This document shows positions 41,454-50,524 of a stretch of DNA of 64,000 bases, piece by piece. Under the pieces are notes generated by a model. It had not been told where the DNA came from, searched no databases, and saw only the letters and a list, made by a program, of their open reading frames with translations. Made by a program: the position numbers and the translations under genes. The first letter of the stretch is position 1. Every line of letters begins with the position of its first letter. Source of the DNA: Flavobacterium sp. (GTDB lineage Bacteria > Bacteroidota > Bacteroidia > Flavobacteriales > Flavobacteriaceae); contig NZ_JAQSDH010000045.1 of the NCBI RefSeq assembly GCF_029945805.1, positions 62,001 through 126,000 of the forward strand, written 5' to 3'.

Positions 41454-41927
41454 CTAATTTGGAGTGTTGTCTGTTTCGTTAAAATCGGGCAAAGCCAATT
41501 CTACTCCAGCCCCATGTTTGTAGACCAATTGTCCGCCTAAATAGGCTGTGCGACTAACAGCACCAATCAAAGTAGCCATCACTACTACAGTACTAAATTT
41601 TGCCCATTTTTGCTCGTACTTAAATACAACTATTGCACTATAGACTAGACTGGTAACTACCGCCAGCCATAAGGATATAAGAGCCGCTTCTTCGTGCATG
41701 CCAATGGCTTTTCCGAGCGTGCCTTCCTCCATGCCTTCGCCAGCGGCACCGCCTGAAAAATAGGCTGCAATAGTACCAAATGTACCTAATATTAACAAGT
41801 AAAAAGCAGCTGTGGTAAAAAATGTTTTTTTGAAGAGGAGTCCAATTACTTCACTTAAAAATGCAACAAAAAGTAATGCGATGGGAAAGTGGATTACCAT
41901 GGCATGTAAGTGGGTTGAAGATATCAT
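41454..41927 (-). CDS. DUF2231-like four-helix membrane protein, copy 2
   Basis: The 157-residue protein is a paralogue of the protein at 37825-38319: N-terminal THLHAMVIHFPIALLF, MHEEAALISLW before helix 3, and RTAYLGGQLVYKHGAGV at the end, all with His at matching positions. Four membrane helices. The GGQLVYKHG motif is the DUF2231 hallmark as I recall it. It lies 27 bp upstream of the response regulator, so it is probably co-transcribed with the two-component system and could be a sensor accessory or redox carrier. Confidence 0.8.
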   Translation of the reverse strand: MISSTHLHAMVIHFPIALLFVAFLSEVIGLLFKKTFFTTAAFYLLILGTFGTIAAYFSGGAAGEGMEEGTLGKAIGMHEEAALISLWLAVVTSLVYSAIVVFKYEQKWAKFSTVVVMATLIGAVSRTAYLGGQLVYKHGAGVELALPDFNETDNTPN

Positions 41928-42194
41928 AGCTGTTTTATTTTAAGCAAAGGTGCAACCGGTTGTATTTGGAATGGATTAGTATATTCTTAAGATTTCCTAA
42001 AGTAGGCTTTGAAGTGCTGCACAGCAACTGTACTATTTACAATAAAACTGCGCTACAGTATTGAAATACGACATCCGTATTTATTTTTCTGTTAGCGCAG
42101 TACATAAAGATTTTCCAACTAATTATTTATATTTTCTTGAGCCATTACCAATGACAATTAAATTAAAATAAGTATTGGAATAGATTGTTAAAGA
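41928..42194. other. Spacer with nested inverted repeats
   Basis: Outer arms ACTGCGCTACAG (42047-42058) and CTGTTAGCGCAGT (42089-42101) enclose inner arms AAATACG (42064-42070) and CGTATTT (42076-42082). There is no T tract. This could be a REP-type element or a structured RNA at the 3' end of the gene at 42195. Nothing else is seen in the 267 bp. Confidence 0.55.
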
Positions 42195-42380
42195 TTAATC
42201 CTTAACATTTAATTTATTCAATATGGTATCCATCAAACACCATTTGGTTAAAGATGATTGCAACAAGTTCGCTCCAACAAAAGCGGTAAACCACAACCAA
42301 TTTTGATTTACATAAATGGATAGTAAAACACTAATTAAAATAAAAGTTCCTGCTACAGCTCTGACGATTCGATTTTTCAT
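42195..42380 (-). CDS. DUF2892 (YgaP-like) small membrane protein
   Basis: A 61-residue protein with two closely spaced membrane helices: NRIVRAVAGTFILISVLLS and WLWFTAFVGANLLQSSLTKWCLMDTILNKL. The NR-VR-AG start and the NLLQSS...CLMDTIL end with its Cys are typical of DUF2892, which is often joined to rhodanese domains. It follows the PII-like gene by 5 bp and belongs to the efflux operon. Confidence 0.88.
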   Translation of the reverse strand: MKNRIVRAVAGTFILISVLLSIYVNQNWLWFTAFVGANLLQSSLTKWCLMDTILNKLNVKD

Positions 42381-42385
42381 AATTA

Positions 42386-42697
42386 TTAATTTAGATTGGT
42401 TTGTTCAACGTTTAATACTGCAATATGAATATTTGAAAGTGTTTCTTGAGTGGCATTAAATTCATTGATACCTTTAAAAAGTCTATCTACGTTCTCTATC
42501 TTTACAAAAGCAAAAAACACTATCGATTCAGTGATATTCATTTCACTAGAAAACCAATTTGTTTCCAATGCATTTTCACTAGTATCAAGAAATCCCGAAA
42601 CATTTTTAAACGAAAAGGTAGTTACTTCAGCCTTTTTCAATTGCTTTTTAATTTCTGCTTCAAATTCTCGAATGGCAGTGATGATTATTAATTTCAT
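42386..42697 (-). CDS. PII-like small protein beside an RND efflux system
   Basis: A 103-residue protein with the alternating beta-alpha-beta pattern of PII-type ferredoxin-like folds: MKLIIITAIREFEAEIKKQLKKAEVTTFSFKNVSGF at the start, then a loop, then ESIVFFAFVKIENVDRLFKGINEFNA and IHIAVLNVEQ. PII-like proteins next to CzcA/CusA-type pumps have been noted in other bacteria as putative metal or ligand sensors. No T-loop signature of GlnB/GlnK is present. It lies 38 bp downstream of the RND permease. Confidence 0.65.
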   Translation of the reverse strand: MKLIIITAIREFEAEIKKQLKKAEVTTFSFKNVSGFLDTSENALETNWFSSEMNITESIVFFAFVKIENVDRLFKGINEFNATQETLSNIHIAVLNVEQTNLN

Positions 42698-42735
42698 ATA
42701 AATAATTTTAGTTAATGATTATTGAACACTGATTA

Positions 42736-45700
42736 CTATTTCCCTTCCCATTTTTTTCGTTCCGTTACATAGTAAATAATTGGTACTACCAACAAGGTTA
42801 AAACCGTTGAAACTATAGCGCCAAATACTAATGAGATGGCTAATCCTTGGAAAATTGGATCAAATAAAATAATCGATGCTCCAATTACTACGGCACCCGT
42901 TGTTAATAAAATTGGCGTAGTTCGTACCGCTCCGGCTTCAATAATAGCTTGTTTCAATGGAACGCCTTCGTTCAATCGGATTTCGATAAAGTCGATGAGC
43001 AACACCGAGTTCCGGACCATTACTCCTGCCAAAGCAATCATTCCAATAAATGATGTTGCAGTAAAGAAAGCTCCTAATAACCAGTGTCCAAATACAATTC
43101 CGATTAATGAAAGTGGAATTGCCATCATCATCACCATTGGCGTTTTAAAGTTTTGAAACCAACCTACAATCAGCATGTAAATAATCACAATCACGACCAA
43201 AAAAGCAACGCCTAAATCGCGGAAAACTTCTAAGGTTATTTGCCATTCGCCATCCCATTTTACCGTAAAATCACTTTCGTCTGACGGTTGATCCATATAC
43301 AATTCATTGACTTTGTATCCTTTTGGCAACTTCATTTTTTGCAATTTTTCATTCATCCCCAAAATAGCATACACCGGACTTTCTAGTGCTCCAGCCATAT
43401 CCGCTGTAACATATACAACCCGTTTTTGGTCCTTTCTATAAATCGTTTTTTGCACAGTATCTTGAACTACTTTTACCAAATCACTTACTGGAACTACATT
43501 TCCCCGATTGCCTTTTATTTTCAAGTTTTGAATATCTTGTAAGGACGTTTTGTCTTTGTCGTCAAGCGAAAGTACAATACCCACGTTGTCATTTGAATGT
43601 TCGTCATACAAATTTGAAATTGGATATTCTTTTAATAAATACGTCAAGTTTCCAACGATTTGTTGAGGTGCGATTCCATTAAGCATGGCTTTCTCTTTAT
43701 CGACAACCAACTTATATTCGATTTGATTATCTTCCGTCATCCAGTCAACATCCACAATATCAGAAGTAGTTTCCAAAATTCCTTTTACTTGATTAGCGAC
43801 TGCGATTTGGTCTTTATAATTTGGCCCATAAATTTCGGCTACCAAAGTTGAAAGAACTGGTGGTCCTGGCGGAACTTCAATAATTTTGACATTGGCTCCG
43901 TATTTTTTAGCGATTTTTTTTAATTCAGGACGGACCATTTTAGCAATATCATGACTTTGTAAATCTCTATTCTCTTTGTGCAATAAATTAACTTGAATGT
44001 CGGCCATATTGCTTCCGCCCCGCATATCATAATGACGTACCAATCCGTTAAACGTTATCGGTGCGGATGTTCCAATATAATTCTGATAATTCACCACTTC
44101 GGGAATAGTTGATAAATATTGTGCTATTTCTTGAGTAACGGCTGCAGTTCGTTCTAAAGTTGTTCCTTCTGGCATATCGACCACAATCTGGAACTCATTT
44201 TTATTATCAAAAGGTAGCATTTTTACTAAAACGGAATCGGTAAAGAACATAACCACCGAACCGATTAGCAACAACACGGTTACGCCCACTAATAGTCTTC
44301 TTTTTTTGCTGCTTTCTAATAAAGGTCTTTCTAATTTGTTGTAGATTTTATAAATCCATCCCGCCTCTAAACCTTGTTCGGCTTTATGCGCTTGTTCCTC
44401 TTTTTCTTGTAATAAATGATACCCTAAATAAGGTGTAACAGTCAAGGCAACAAACAACGAAAGTAACATCGCAATCGAAGCGCCAATCGGCATCGGACTC
44501 ATATAAGGCCCCATCATTCCGGATACAAATGCCATCGGAAGTATTGCCGCAATTACGGTAAATGTTGCCAAAATAGTAGGATTTCCAACTTCGTTAATCG
44601 CATATATAGCGGCTTGTTTGAAGGGCAATCGCTTCATCTTGAAATGTCGGTGCATATTTTCTGCGATAATAATACTATCATCTACTACAATACCGACCAC
44701 GAAAACTAAAGCGAAAAGTGTAATTCTATTCAAGGTATACCCCAATAAATAATACGCAAATAAGGTCAAGGCAAACGTTAATGGCACGGAGAAAAACACG
44801 ACCAATCCACCACGCCAACCCATCGCCAAAATCACTAAAAGGGTTACGGCAATAATCGCAATAAACAGATGGAGTAACAATTCGCCTACTTTATCAGAAG
44901 CCGTTTCACCATAATTTCGAGTAACCTCAATATGAACATCATTGGTGATAATAGTTTTCTTTAATCCTTCAACTCGTTCCAAAATCTTCTCCGAAATCTT
45001 CATCGCATCGGCACCTTTTACTTTTCCAATAGAAATGGTAACCGCTGGATATTCCGATTTATCTTTGGCAAATTTTTCATTCGCTTTTCCATAACCAAAA
45101 GACACATAACTTCTCGGTGTTGATGGACCATCTTCCACTTTTGCTACTTGTTTTAAATATACTGGCATATTCGCATTGACGCCGACTACTAAATTTTCCA
45201 CATCTTCTGAAGACGTTAAAAATTCACCTGTAGTAACCAAATATTCTTTGTCGTTATTAACAAAACTTCCAGATTGTGAGCTGCCGTTATTGGCCTGAAT
45301 CATCTGCATAATTCCCAAAGCATCGACACCGTTTTCGGCCATTTTATCTTTATCCAAAATCACTTTTACTTCGCGATTTCTTCCACCAATTTCTTTCGTT
45401 ATGGCAACATCTTTGACTTTTTCGATTTCAGAGGTAACTTCTTCCGCAATTTGACGGATTTCAAAATCGTTTAATTTATCACTCCAAAGCGTCAATCCCA
45501 GCATCGGAACATCATCAATCGAACGCGTTTTTACCATTGGTTTGGAAACGCCTTGAGGAAACATATTTTCGTGTTTCGCCAATTCGTCATACAATTTCAC
45601 ATACGAACGCTCCACATCCTGCCCAACATAAAACTGAACAATAATCATGGCTTGTCCGTTCATTGCCATACTATGCACATGTTCGACACCTTTGATATTG

Positions 45701-45930
45701 GAAAGAATTTTTTCTAATGGTTTTACCACGCGGCTTTCCACTTCACTCGGACTTGCACCTGGATAACCAACCATGACGTCGGCCATCGGCACATTAATTT
45801 GTGGTTCTTCTTCACGTGGAATTAAGAACGAACTGTACACACCGATGATCATCAAACCAATCATTAATAAAATGGTTAGTTTAGAATTGATGAAAAAATT
45901 GGCTATTTTACCTGATATACCTTCTTGCAT
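42736..45930 (-). CDS. RND efflux transporter permease subunit
   Basis: A 1064-residue inner-membrane pump of the AcrB/CzcA superfamily: MQEGISGKIANFFINSKLTILLM, PREEEPQINVPMADVMVGYPGASPSEVE, two large periplasmic loops, and the proton-relay helix with GIVVDDSIIIAENMHRHF. The double Asp in helix 4 fits HAE-type pumps more than heavy-metal HME pumps, which have a DGAVV pattern; the substrate stays open. It is encoded with an adaptor (gap 58 bp) and a TolC protein, forming a full tripartite system. Confidence 0.93.
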   Translation of the reverse strand: MQEGISGKIANFFINSKLTILLMIGLMIIGVYSSFLIPREEEPQINVPMADVMVGYPGASPSEVESRVVKPLEKILSNIKGVEHVHSMAMNGQAMIIVQFYVGQDVERSYVKLYDELAKHENMFPQGVSKPMVKTRSIDDVPMLGLTLWSDKLNDFEIRQIAEEVTSEIEKVKDVAITKEIGGRNREVKVILDKDKMAENGVDALGIMQMIQANNGSSQSGSFVNNDKEYLVTTGEFLTSSEDVENLVVGVNANMPVYLKQVAKVEDGPSTPRSYVSFGYGKANEKFAKDKSEYPAVTISIGKVKGADAMKISEKILERVEGLKKTIITNDVHIEVTRNYGETASDKVGELLLHLFIAIIAVTLLVILAMGWRGGLVVFFSVPLTFALTLFAYYLLGYTLNRITLFALVFVVGIVVDDSIIIAENMHRHFKMKRLPFKQAAIYAINEVGNPTILATFTVIAAILPMAFVSGMMGPYMSPMPIGASIAMLLSLFVALTVTPYLGYHLLQEKEEQAHKAEQGLEAGWIYKIYNKLERPLLESSKKRRLLVGVTVLLLIGSVVMFFTDSVLVKMLPFDNKNEFQIVVDMPEGTTLERTAAVTQEIAQYLSTIPEVVNYQNYIGTSAPITFNGLVRHYDMRGGSNMADIQVNLLHKENRDLQSHDIAKMVRPELKKIAKKYGANVKIIEVPPGPPVLSTLVAEIYGPNYKDQIAVANQVKGILETTSDIVDVDWMTEDNQIEYKLVVDKEKAMLNGIAPQQIVGNLTYLLKEYPISNLYDEHSNDNVGIVLSLDDKDKTSLQDIQNLKIKGNRGNVVPVSDLVKVVQDTVQKTIYRKDQKRVVYVTADMAGALESPVYAILGMNEKLQKMKLPKGYKVNELYMDQPSDESDFTVKWDGEWQITLEVFRDLGVAFLVVIVIIYMLIVGWFQNFKTPMVMMMAIPLSLIGIVFGHWLLGAFFTATSFIGMIALAGVMVRNSVLLIDFIEIRLNEGVPLKQAIIEAGAVRTTPILLTTGAVVIGASIILFDPIFQGLAISLVFGAIVSTVLTLLVVPIIYYVTERKKWEGK

Positions 45931-45985
45931 TTTTTAGATTTTTAGATTGTTAGACTTTTTAGATAGTTAGAATGCTACTACTTAA
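45931..45985. repeat. TTAGA-word repeat between adaptor and permease genes
   Basis: The spacer holds TTTAGATTTTTAGATTGTTAG-type words (45934-45972), the same as the pdhB-DUF5686 spacer at 13441-13515. Confidence 0.6.
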
Positions 45986-45988
45986 AAT

Positions 45989-47083
45989 CTAATTAATTGA
46001 CACTTTTACGCCGTTGTATAATTTCCCTTCGGCCGAAACGATATATTGTTCGTTTGATGATAACCCAGACAAAACTTCTACTTGGTTTCCGAATGTTTTC
46101 CCGATGCGCAACCATCTTAAAATGGCAACGTTTCCTGTTCCTATAGTATAAATTCCAGTCAATTGTCCTTGATGCACCAAAGCACTTTCGGGCACTAAAA
46201 CTTTATCCGATTTTGTGGTTGCTGTAGTTTGTGGTTTGTTAGCTATTGGAAACTGTACATTAACAAACATTCCAGATAACACTTTACTTCCTGCATTATT
46301 CAGATTGACTTTTACCAAATATTGTCCACCTGTATTTTTGGCTGAACCACTGACTTCAACGACTTTTCCGGTTACTTCTTGATTGGTCGATTTGATTAAA
46401 ACTTTTACATCCATTCCGTTTTTGATTGATGTAATGTCACTTTCAGAAACCATTGCGGTTACTTGCAATTGACTTGCACCTTCTATACTCACTAAAGGCA
46501 TTCCTGGATTTGCCATATCGCCTTCTTTAATGTAGGTATTGGTAACTTCTCCAGAAAATGGAGCCGTAATATTTGAATAAGAAAACTGCGCTAGTACTTC
46601 ATTACGCATTTGCTTCGCTCCTTCTAAACCTGCCTTTGCCATTTCGTACCGCGAAGTGATATCGTCTAATTCTTTTTGAGACGCACTTTGTTGGTTGAAC
46701 AAAATTGTAAACCGGTCAAAGTCTTTTTTAGCATTAGTATATCCTGCGGTTGCTGACAAAATTGAAGCATCCACTTGTGCTTTTTTAGCTTGTAAATCGG
46801 AGTTGTTTATACTAACCAAAAGTTGTCCTGCGCTTACTTTTTGTCCGACTTTCACATTGACTTTGGTTACATAACCCATCATTCTGGTAGAAACGTTAGC
46901 ACTATTTTCGGCTTCAACTTTTCCGCTTGCGGTTACAAATTCGCCATTGTTATCGGCAGTTGTTCCGCTTACTTTTACAGCAATTGCAGGTTCGTTATTA
47001 ATTACTTCTTTCTTGTCTTTTCCACAGGAAATGAACAAAGTAATAGAAAGCGCGATTAGTGGTAAATATATTTTCTTCATCAT
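45989..47083 (-). CDS. RND efflux periplasmic adaptor (HlyD/AcrA family) lipoprotein
   Basis: The ATG at 47083 or 47080 is preferred because it starts a lipoprotein signal (LPLIALSITLFISC). The 364-residue adaptor has a biotinyl-lipoyl-like domain (GYVTKVNVKVGQKVSAGQLLVSI), a coiled-coil hairpin (SILSATAGYTNAKKDFDRF), a beta-barrel (APFSGEVTNTYIKEGDMANPG) and a membrane-proximal domain. It links the RND pump to TolC. Middle gene of the tripartite operon. Confidence 0.93.
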   Translation of the reverse strand: MMKKIYLPLIALSITLFISCGKDKKEVINNEPAIAVKVSGTTADNNGEFVTASGKVEAENSANVSTRMMGYVTKVNVKVGQKVSAGQLLVSINNSDLQAKKAQVDASILSATAGYTNAKKDFDRFTILFNQQSASQKELDDITSRYEMAKAGLEGAKQMRNEVLAQFSYSNITAPFSGEVTNTYIKEGDMANPGMPLVSIEGASQLQVTAMVSESDITSIKNGMDVKVLIKSTNQEVTGKVVEVSGSAKNTGGQYLVKVNLNNAGSKVLSGMFVNVQFPIANKPQTTATTKSDKVLVPESALVHQGQLTGIYTIGTGNVAILRWLRIGKTFGNQVEVLSGLSSNEQYIVSAEGKLYNGVKVSIN

Positions 47084-47128
47084 TATAATTTTTATTGACA
47101 TTGATTTTTTTGAAATTGTTATTGAATT

Positions 47129-48442
47129 TTATTTAGTTAAAAACTGCAAATACTGTTTGGTGAAATTATATTCGAATACGGATTGCAAATGCTCTAATTC
47201 TTTTTGGATCATTTGGGTTTCCGATTGCAATAAATCAGTTGTTTTTTCTAAACCTTGCGTAAAACGATTTTGTCTAATTCTATAGCCTTCTTGCGATTGT
47301 TCGAAAGCTAATTGTGATAAATTGACTTTATTCTCAGCATCCTTGAGTTGTCTATTGGTTTTATTTAATTCCAATTGACTTTGTGCTTTATATTGTTCTT
47401 TTTCAGTAGTTGCTTTTTGAGATTCCGCTTTTGCTTTCTCAAATTTTCCAATTGATTTGTACCCATCAAAAACAGTCCATGATAATTGGGCACCTACCGT
47501 ATATCCTTTTGCAGAAGTTCCGATGAAGTTTCTATCAAACAATTCATAACTTCCAAAAGCATTTAGTCTGGGAAGAAAAGCCATTTTAGAGGACTGAAAC
47601 AGGGTAACATACGCTTCAGCTGATTTAGTCATAGCTTGAATGTCTTTCCTATTATCTGATAAGGACGTATTTAGTGCTTCCACAGAAATCGCGTTTTCCA
47701 GTTGTTCCGTTGGTTTGTATATTTTACCTTTTAAATCTTCATTCAAAAGAAAAGCCAAATAATCCGATGCATTTTCCACATTTGATTTGGCATAGTGCAA
47801 TTGATTGGAGATTTCATTAACCCGAACTTGAACATTCAATAGATCTGTTTTTTGCAACAACCCTTGCTTGAAATAATTTTCGACTAATTTCAAATTAGAT
47901 GTGCTAGTCGCAGCTGCTTTTTCTAGCACTTTAACCGCACGATATGCTAATTGCAGTTGCATATACGCTTTGGAAACTTCTAATTCTAAATATTCTTTAG
48001 TGCGTTGATTTTGCAATTGAAACGCTTCCATTTTAGATTTGGCTGCTTTTCTTTCAAATAATCCATCCATATTAAGTAAAGGTTGTTGGATTTCAAATTT
48101 GGTAGCAAAGTTTTGGGTTTTTACAGGATCATTTAATAAAGCTGGATTAAAATCGGAAGCGGTTAAAACTTCCTGATTTAATTTGGAACCAAAAGCCATC
48201 AAAGGATTCGTGGTTGAAATTCCGGTATACGACACATTTATGTTGGGCAAAAAAAGTGCATTCGATTGATGGTAATCGGCCTTAGCAGAACGATAGGTTT
48301 TGTCTGCAATTTTGAGCTGTAGATTCTGATCGGCAAGCTTTTGTATCAAATCGCTTTTAGCAATAATCAAAGTATCTTGACTATATCCGACTACTGACAT
48401 AAAAAGTGTGCCTGTAAAAATGATGTACTTTATTTTCTTCAT
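47129..48442 (-). CDS. TolC family outer-membrane channel, efflux operon
   Basis: The start at 48442 begins a signal peptide ending VVGYSQ. The 437-residue protein has two repeats of long helices with beta segments (QQPLLNMDGLFERKAAKSKMEAFQLQ, LELEVSKAYMQLQLAYRAVKVLEKA; second half LSWTVFDGYKSIGKFEKAKAES). It forms the trimeric outer-membrane channel of the RND system encoded downstream. TACTTTTG at 48466-48473 (minus strand) is a likely -7 box. Confidence 0.93.
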   Translation of the reverse strand: MKKIKYIIFTGTLFMSVVGYSQDTLIIAKSDLIQKLADQNLQLKIADKTYRSAKADYHQSNALFLPNINVSYTGISTTNPLMAFGSKLNQEVLTASDFNPALLNDPVKTQNFATKFEIQQPLLNMDGLFERKAAKSKMEAFQLQNQRTKEYLELEVSKAYMQLQLAYRAVKVLEKAAATSTSNLKLVENYFKQGLLQKTDLLNVQVRVNEISNQLHYAKSNVENASDYLAFLLNEDLKGKIYKPTEQLENAISVEALNTSLSDNRKDIQAMTKSAEAYVTLFQSSKMAFLPRLNAFGSYELFDRNFIGTSAKGYTVGAQLSWTVFDGYKSIGKFEKAKAESQKATTEKEQYKAQSQLELNKTNRQLKDAENKVNLSQLAFEQSQEGYRIRQNRFTQGLEKTTDLLQSETQMIQKELEHLQSVFEYNFTKQYLQFLTK

Positions 48443-48926
48443 ACTAGTTTTTCTAAATAATGAAGCAAAAGTAGTCTCACAAATCAGCGAAGTCAGTAAC
48501 AAATGTCACACAGCAAGTACATGTAACATAAAACGAGTGGATTTCCAGTATTTAAACTAAGATAAAATCGTTAACACTATGTTGTATTACAAACGAAATA
48601 GTTGTTCTTTTTTTAGATATATAACATTGACGAAGTGTATTTAAACACGTTTGGTGCAATTATATTGTAAAGTCAACTATTTATAGATGTCACACTGAGC
48701 TTGTCGAAGTGCTATAAAAAAGGTCTTCGACAAGCTCAGACTGACATTTTTGGTTCTAATTAAATTCGATATAAGCTAAAAATATATTTTTCATTAAACT
48801 AATGAGAACAAAACTTATTATTAGAATTTCTTTTTCAACTATTTGATAAAATCCATTTTAATTTTAGTGTAAAGTACTGTGTGTAATTCACACTAAAAAT
48901 AGCGCTCATTTTTTATGAATTGTTTT
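48443..48926. other. Divergent spacer with REP-like palindrome
   Basis: About 480 bp between divergent tolC and ctaB without a gene. It holds the tolC -7 box TACTTTTG (48466-48473, minus) and the palindrome at 48688-48746. The rest is AT-rich with no visible structure. Confidence 0.5.
48688..48746. repeat. REP-like palindrome with GAGCTTGTCGAAG core
   Basis: Arms TGTCACACTGAGCTTGTCGA... (48688-48709) and its complement (48725-48746) match at 20 of 22 positions around a 15-base loop. I recall the core as a repeat common in Bacteroidota intergenic regions. Confidence 0.8.
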
Positions 48927-48957
48927 TTGCCAAATCATTTTCTATAAAGTATCTTTG
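48927..48957 (+). promoter_or_regulatory. Promoter of the cytochrome oxidase assembly operon
   Basis: TTG (48927-48929, at the end of a T run), 20 bases, then TATCTTTG (48950-48957): a full -33/-7 match. The ctaB ATG follows 33 bases later. Confidence 0.8.
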
Positions 48958-48990
48958 CGCAAATTCCGAGAATTCGGAGTAGAAATTTTG

Positions 48991-49893
48991 ATGAACGCTA
49001 CTGCCCCTACATTTTCTTTTAGACAAATTGCAATTGATTTCAAAGAAATCACCAAAGCTGGTTTAGCTATCAGCGTGGTATTTTCTTCTATTGCGGGATA
49101 TCTTCTTGGCGTATTAGATTTTCATGATTTAAAACTTACAACTTTATTAATGTTGGCTGTTGGCGGTTACTGCATGGTTGGTGCCTCCAATGCCTTTAAT
49201 CAAGTTATTGAAAAAGATCTTGATGCTTTGATGGACCGAACTAAAAACCGTCCTGTGGCCTCGGGAAGAATGTCTCCTAATCACGCGCTCTTTATTGCTA
49301 GTTTGCTGACTATTGTTGGCTTGATTTTATTGTACCTTATCAATCCAAAATCAGCAATGTTTGGTGCGATTTCTATTTTTTTATACACTAGCATTTATAC
49401 TCCCCTTAAACAATATAGTTCGCTTTCGGTTTTTGTTGGGGCTTTTCCTGGCGCCATTCCTTTTATGTTGGGCTGGGTTGCTGCAACCGACGATTTTGGA
49501 ATTGAAGCTGGAACGCTTTTCCTTATACAATTCTTCTGGCAGTTTCCCCATTTTTGGGCTATCGGCTGGTTTTTATTCGATGATTATAAAAAAGCAGGAT
49601 TCTTTATGCTTCCTACTGGAAAAAAAGATACTTCCACTGCATTACAAACAATATTATATTCGGTTTGGTTGCTAATCGCCTCTTTATTACCGAGTCTCGG
49701 TTATACAGGACGATTATACATTTCACCTATAGCGGCAGTGCTAGTATTTTTTCTTGGTGTTTGGATGATTTTTTATGCTGTGAAATTATATCAGCAAAGA
49801 ACATCAAAAGCTGCACGAACATTAATGTTAGTAAGTGTTTCTTACATATCTTTGCTGCAGCTAGTTTATATATTTGATAAATTTTTAAGATAA
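48991..49893 (+). CDS. ctaB: Heme O synthase (protoheme IX farnesyltransferase)
   Basis: The ATG at 48991 is chosen because the upstream TTG at 48955 lies inside the -7 box. The 300-residue UbiA-type prenyltransferase has about eight membrane helices, with NAFNQVIEKDLDALMDRTKNRPVASGR (the Asp-rich prenyl-PP site) and YTPLKQYSS. It adds farnesyl to protoheme to make heme O for the terminal oxidase. First gene of the operon to 54226. Confidence 0.96.
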   Translation: MNATAPTFSFRQIAIDFKEITKAGLAISVVFSSIAGYLLGVLDFHDLKLTTLLMLAVGGYCMVGASNAFNQVIEKDLDALMDRTKNRPVASGRMSPNHALFIASLLTIVGLILLYLINPKSAMFGAISIFLYTSIYTPLKQYSSLSVFVGAFPGAIPFMLGWVAATDDFGIEAGTLFLIQFFWQFPHFWAIGWFLFDDYKKAGFFMLPTGKKDTSTALQTILYSVWLLIASLLPSLGYTGRLYISPIAAVLVFFLGVWMIFYAVKLYQQRTSKAARTLMLVSVSYISLLQLVYIFDKFLR

Positions 49894-49899
49894 TTTGGT

Positions 49900-50481
49900 A
49901 TGACAATGACCGCCCAAGAATATAAAGAAAGAACTTCAAGATCCTATAAGTTGCTCTTGCTGTTTGCGATGGGAAGTATGACAATGATGTTTGCCGGAAT
50001 AGTTAGTGCTTTTGTAGTGAGTAAATCAAGGGAAGACTGGATGAAAGATTTTCAGTTTCCGACGGCTTTTTACTACAGCACATTTGCTATAATTTTGTGT
50101 AGCGTTACTTTTCATTTGGCAAAAAAAGCAATTCAGAAAGACAACAGGCAAGCCACTACGATTTTTCTATGGTTGACTTTAGGATTGGGACTTTCGTTTG
50201 TTTTCTCGCAATTTAAAGGCTTTGAACAACTGATGCAAAGTGGCTATTTTTTCACTGGCCCAGAGAGTAATATTGCCACTACTTTTCTTTATGTAATCGC
50301 AACGCTACACTTGGTTCACCTTGCTGGGGGATTGATTTCGCTTTTAATAATAATTTATAATCATTTTAAACAAAAATACAATTCAGGTCAATCGCTTGGA
50401 ATTGAGCTTGGTGCAATCTATTGGCACTTTCTTGATTTCCTATGGATCTGTTTGTTTTTGTTTTTATATTTCTTTAAATAA
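49900..50481 (+). CDS. Cytochrome c oxidase subunit III, short form
   Basis: The 193-residue protein has five membrane helices and the subunit III pattern: SMTMMFAGIVSAFVVSKS, FYYSTFAIILCSVTFHLAKKA, IATLHLVHLAGGLISLL, and GIELGAIYWHFLDFLWICLFLFLYFFK at the end. It is part of a heme-copper oxidase, though subunits I and II are not in the window. It starts 6 bp after ctaB, and a second subunit III homologue follows. Confidence 0.92.
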   Translation: MTMTAQEYKERTSRSYKLLLLFAMGSMTMMFAGIVSAFVVSKSREDWMKDFQFPTAFYYSTFAIILCSVTFHLAKKAIQKDNRQATTIFLWLTLGLGLSFVFSQFKGFEQLMQSGYFFTGPESNIATTFLYVIATLHLVHLAGGLISLLIIIYNHFKQKYNSGQSLGIELGAIYWHFLDFLWICLFLFLYFFK

Positions 50482-50524
50482 GAAAAAAAATCTAAATTTG
50501 GGAACTTTTTAACTAATAACTTTT

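Noticed and set aside
42736..45930. Calling the RND pump CusA or CzcA
   Set aside because: The helix-4 motif GIVVDDSIIIAEN has a double Asp, unlike the heavy-metal DGAVV pattern, so a metal substrate is not claimed.
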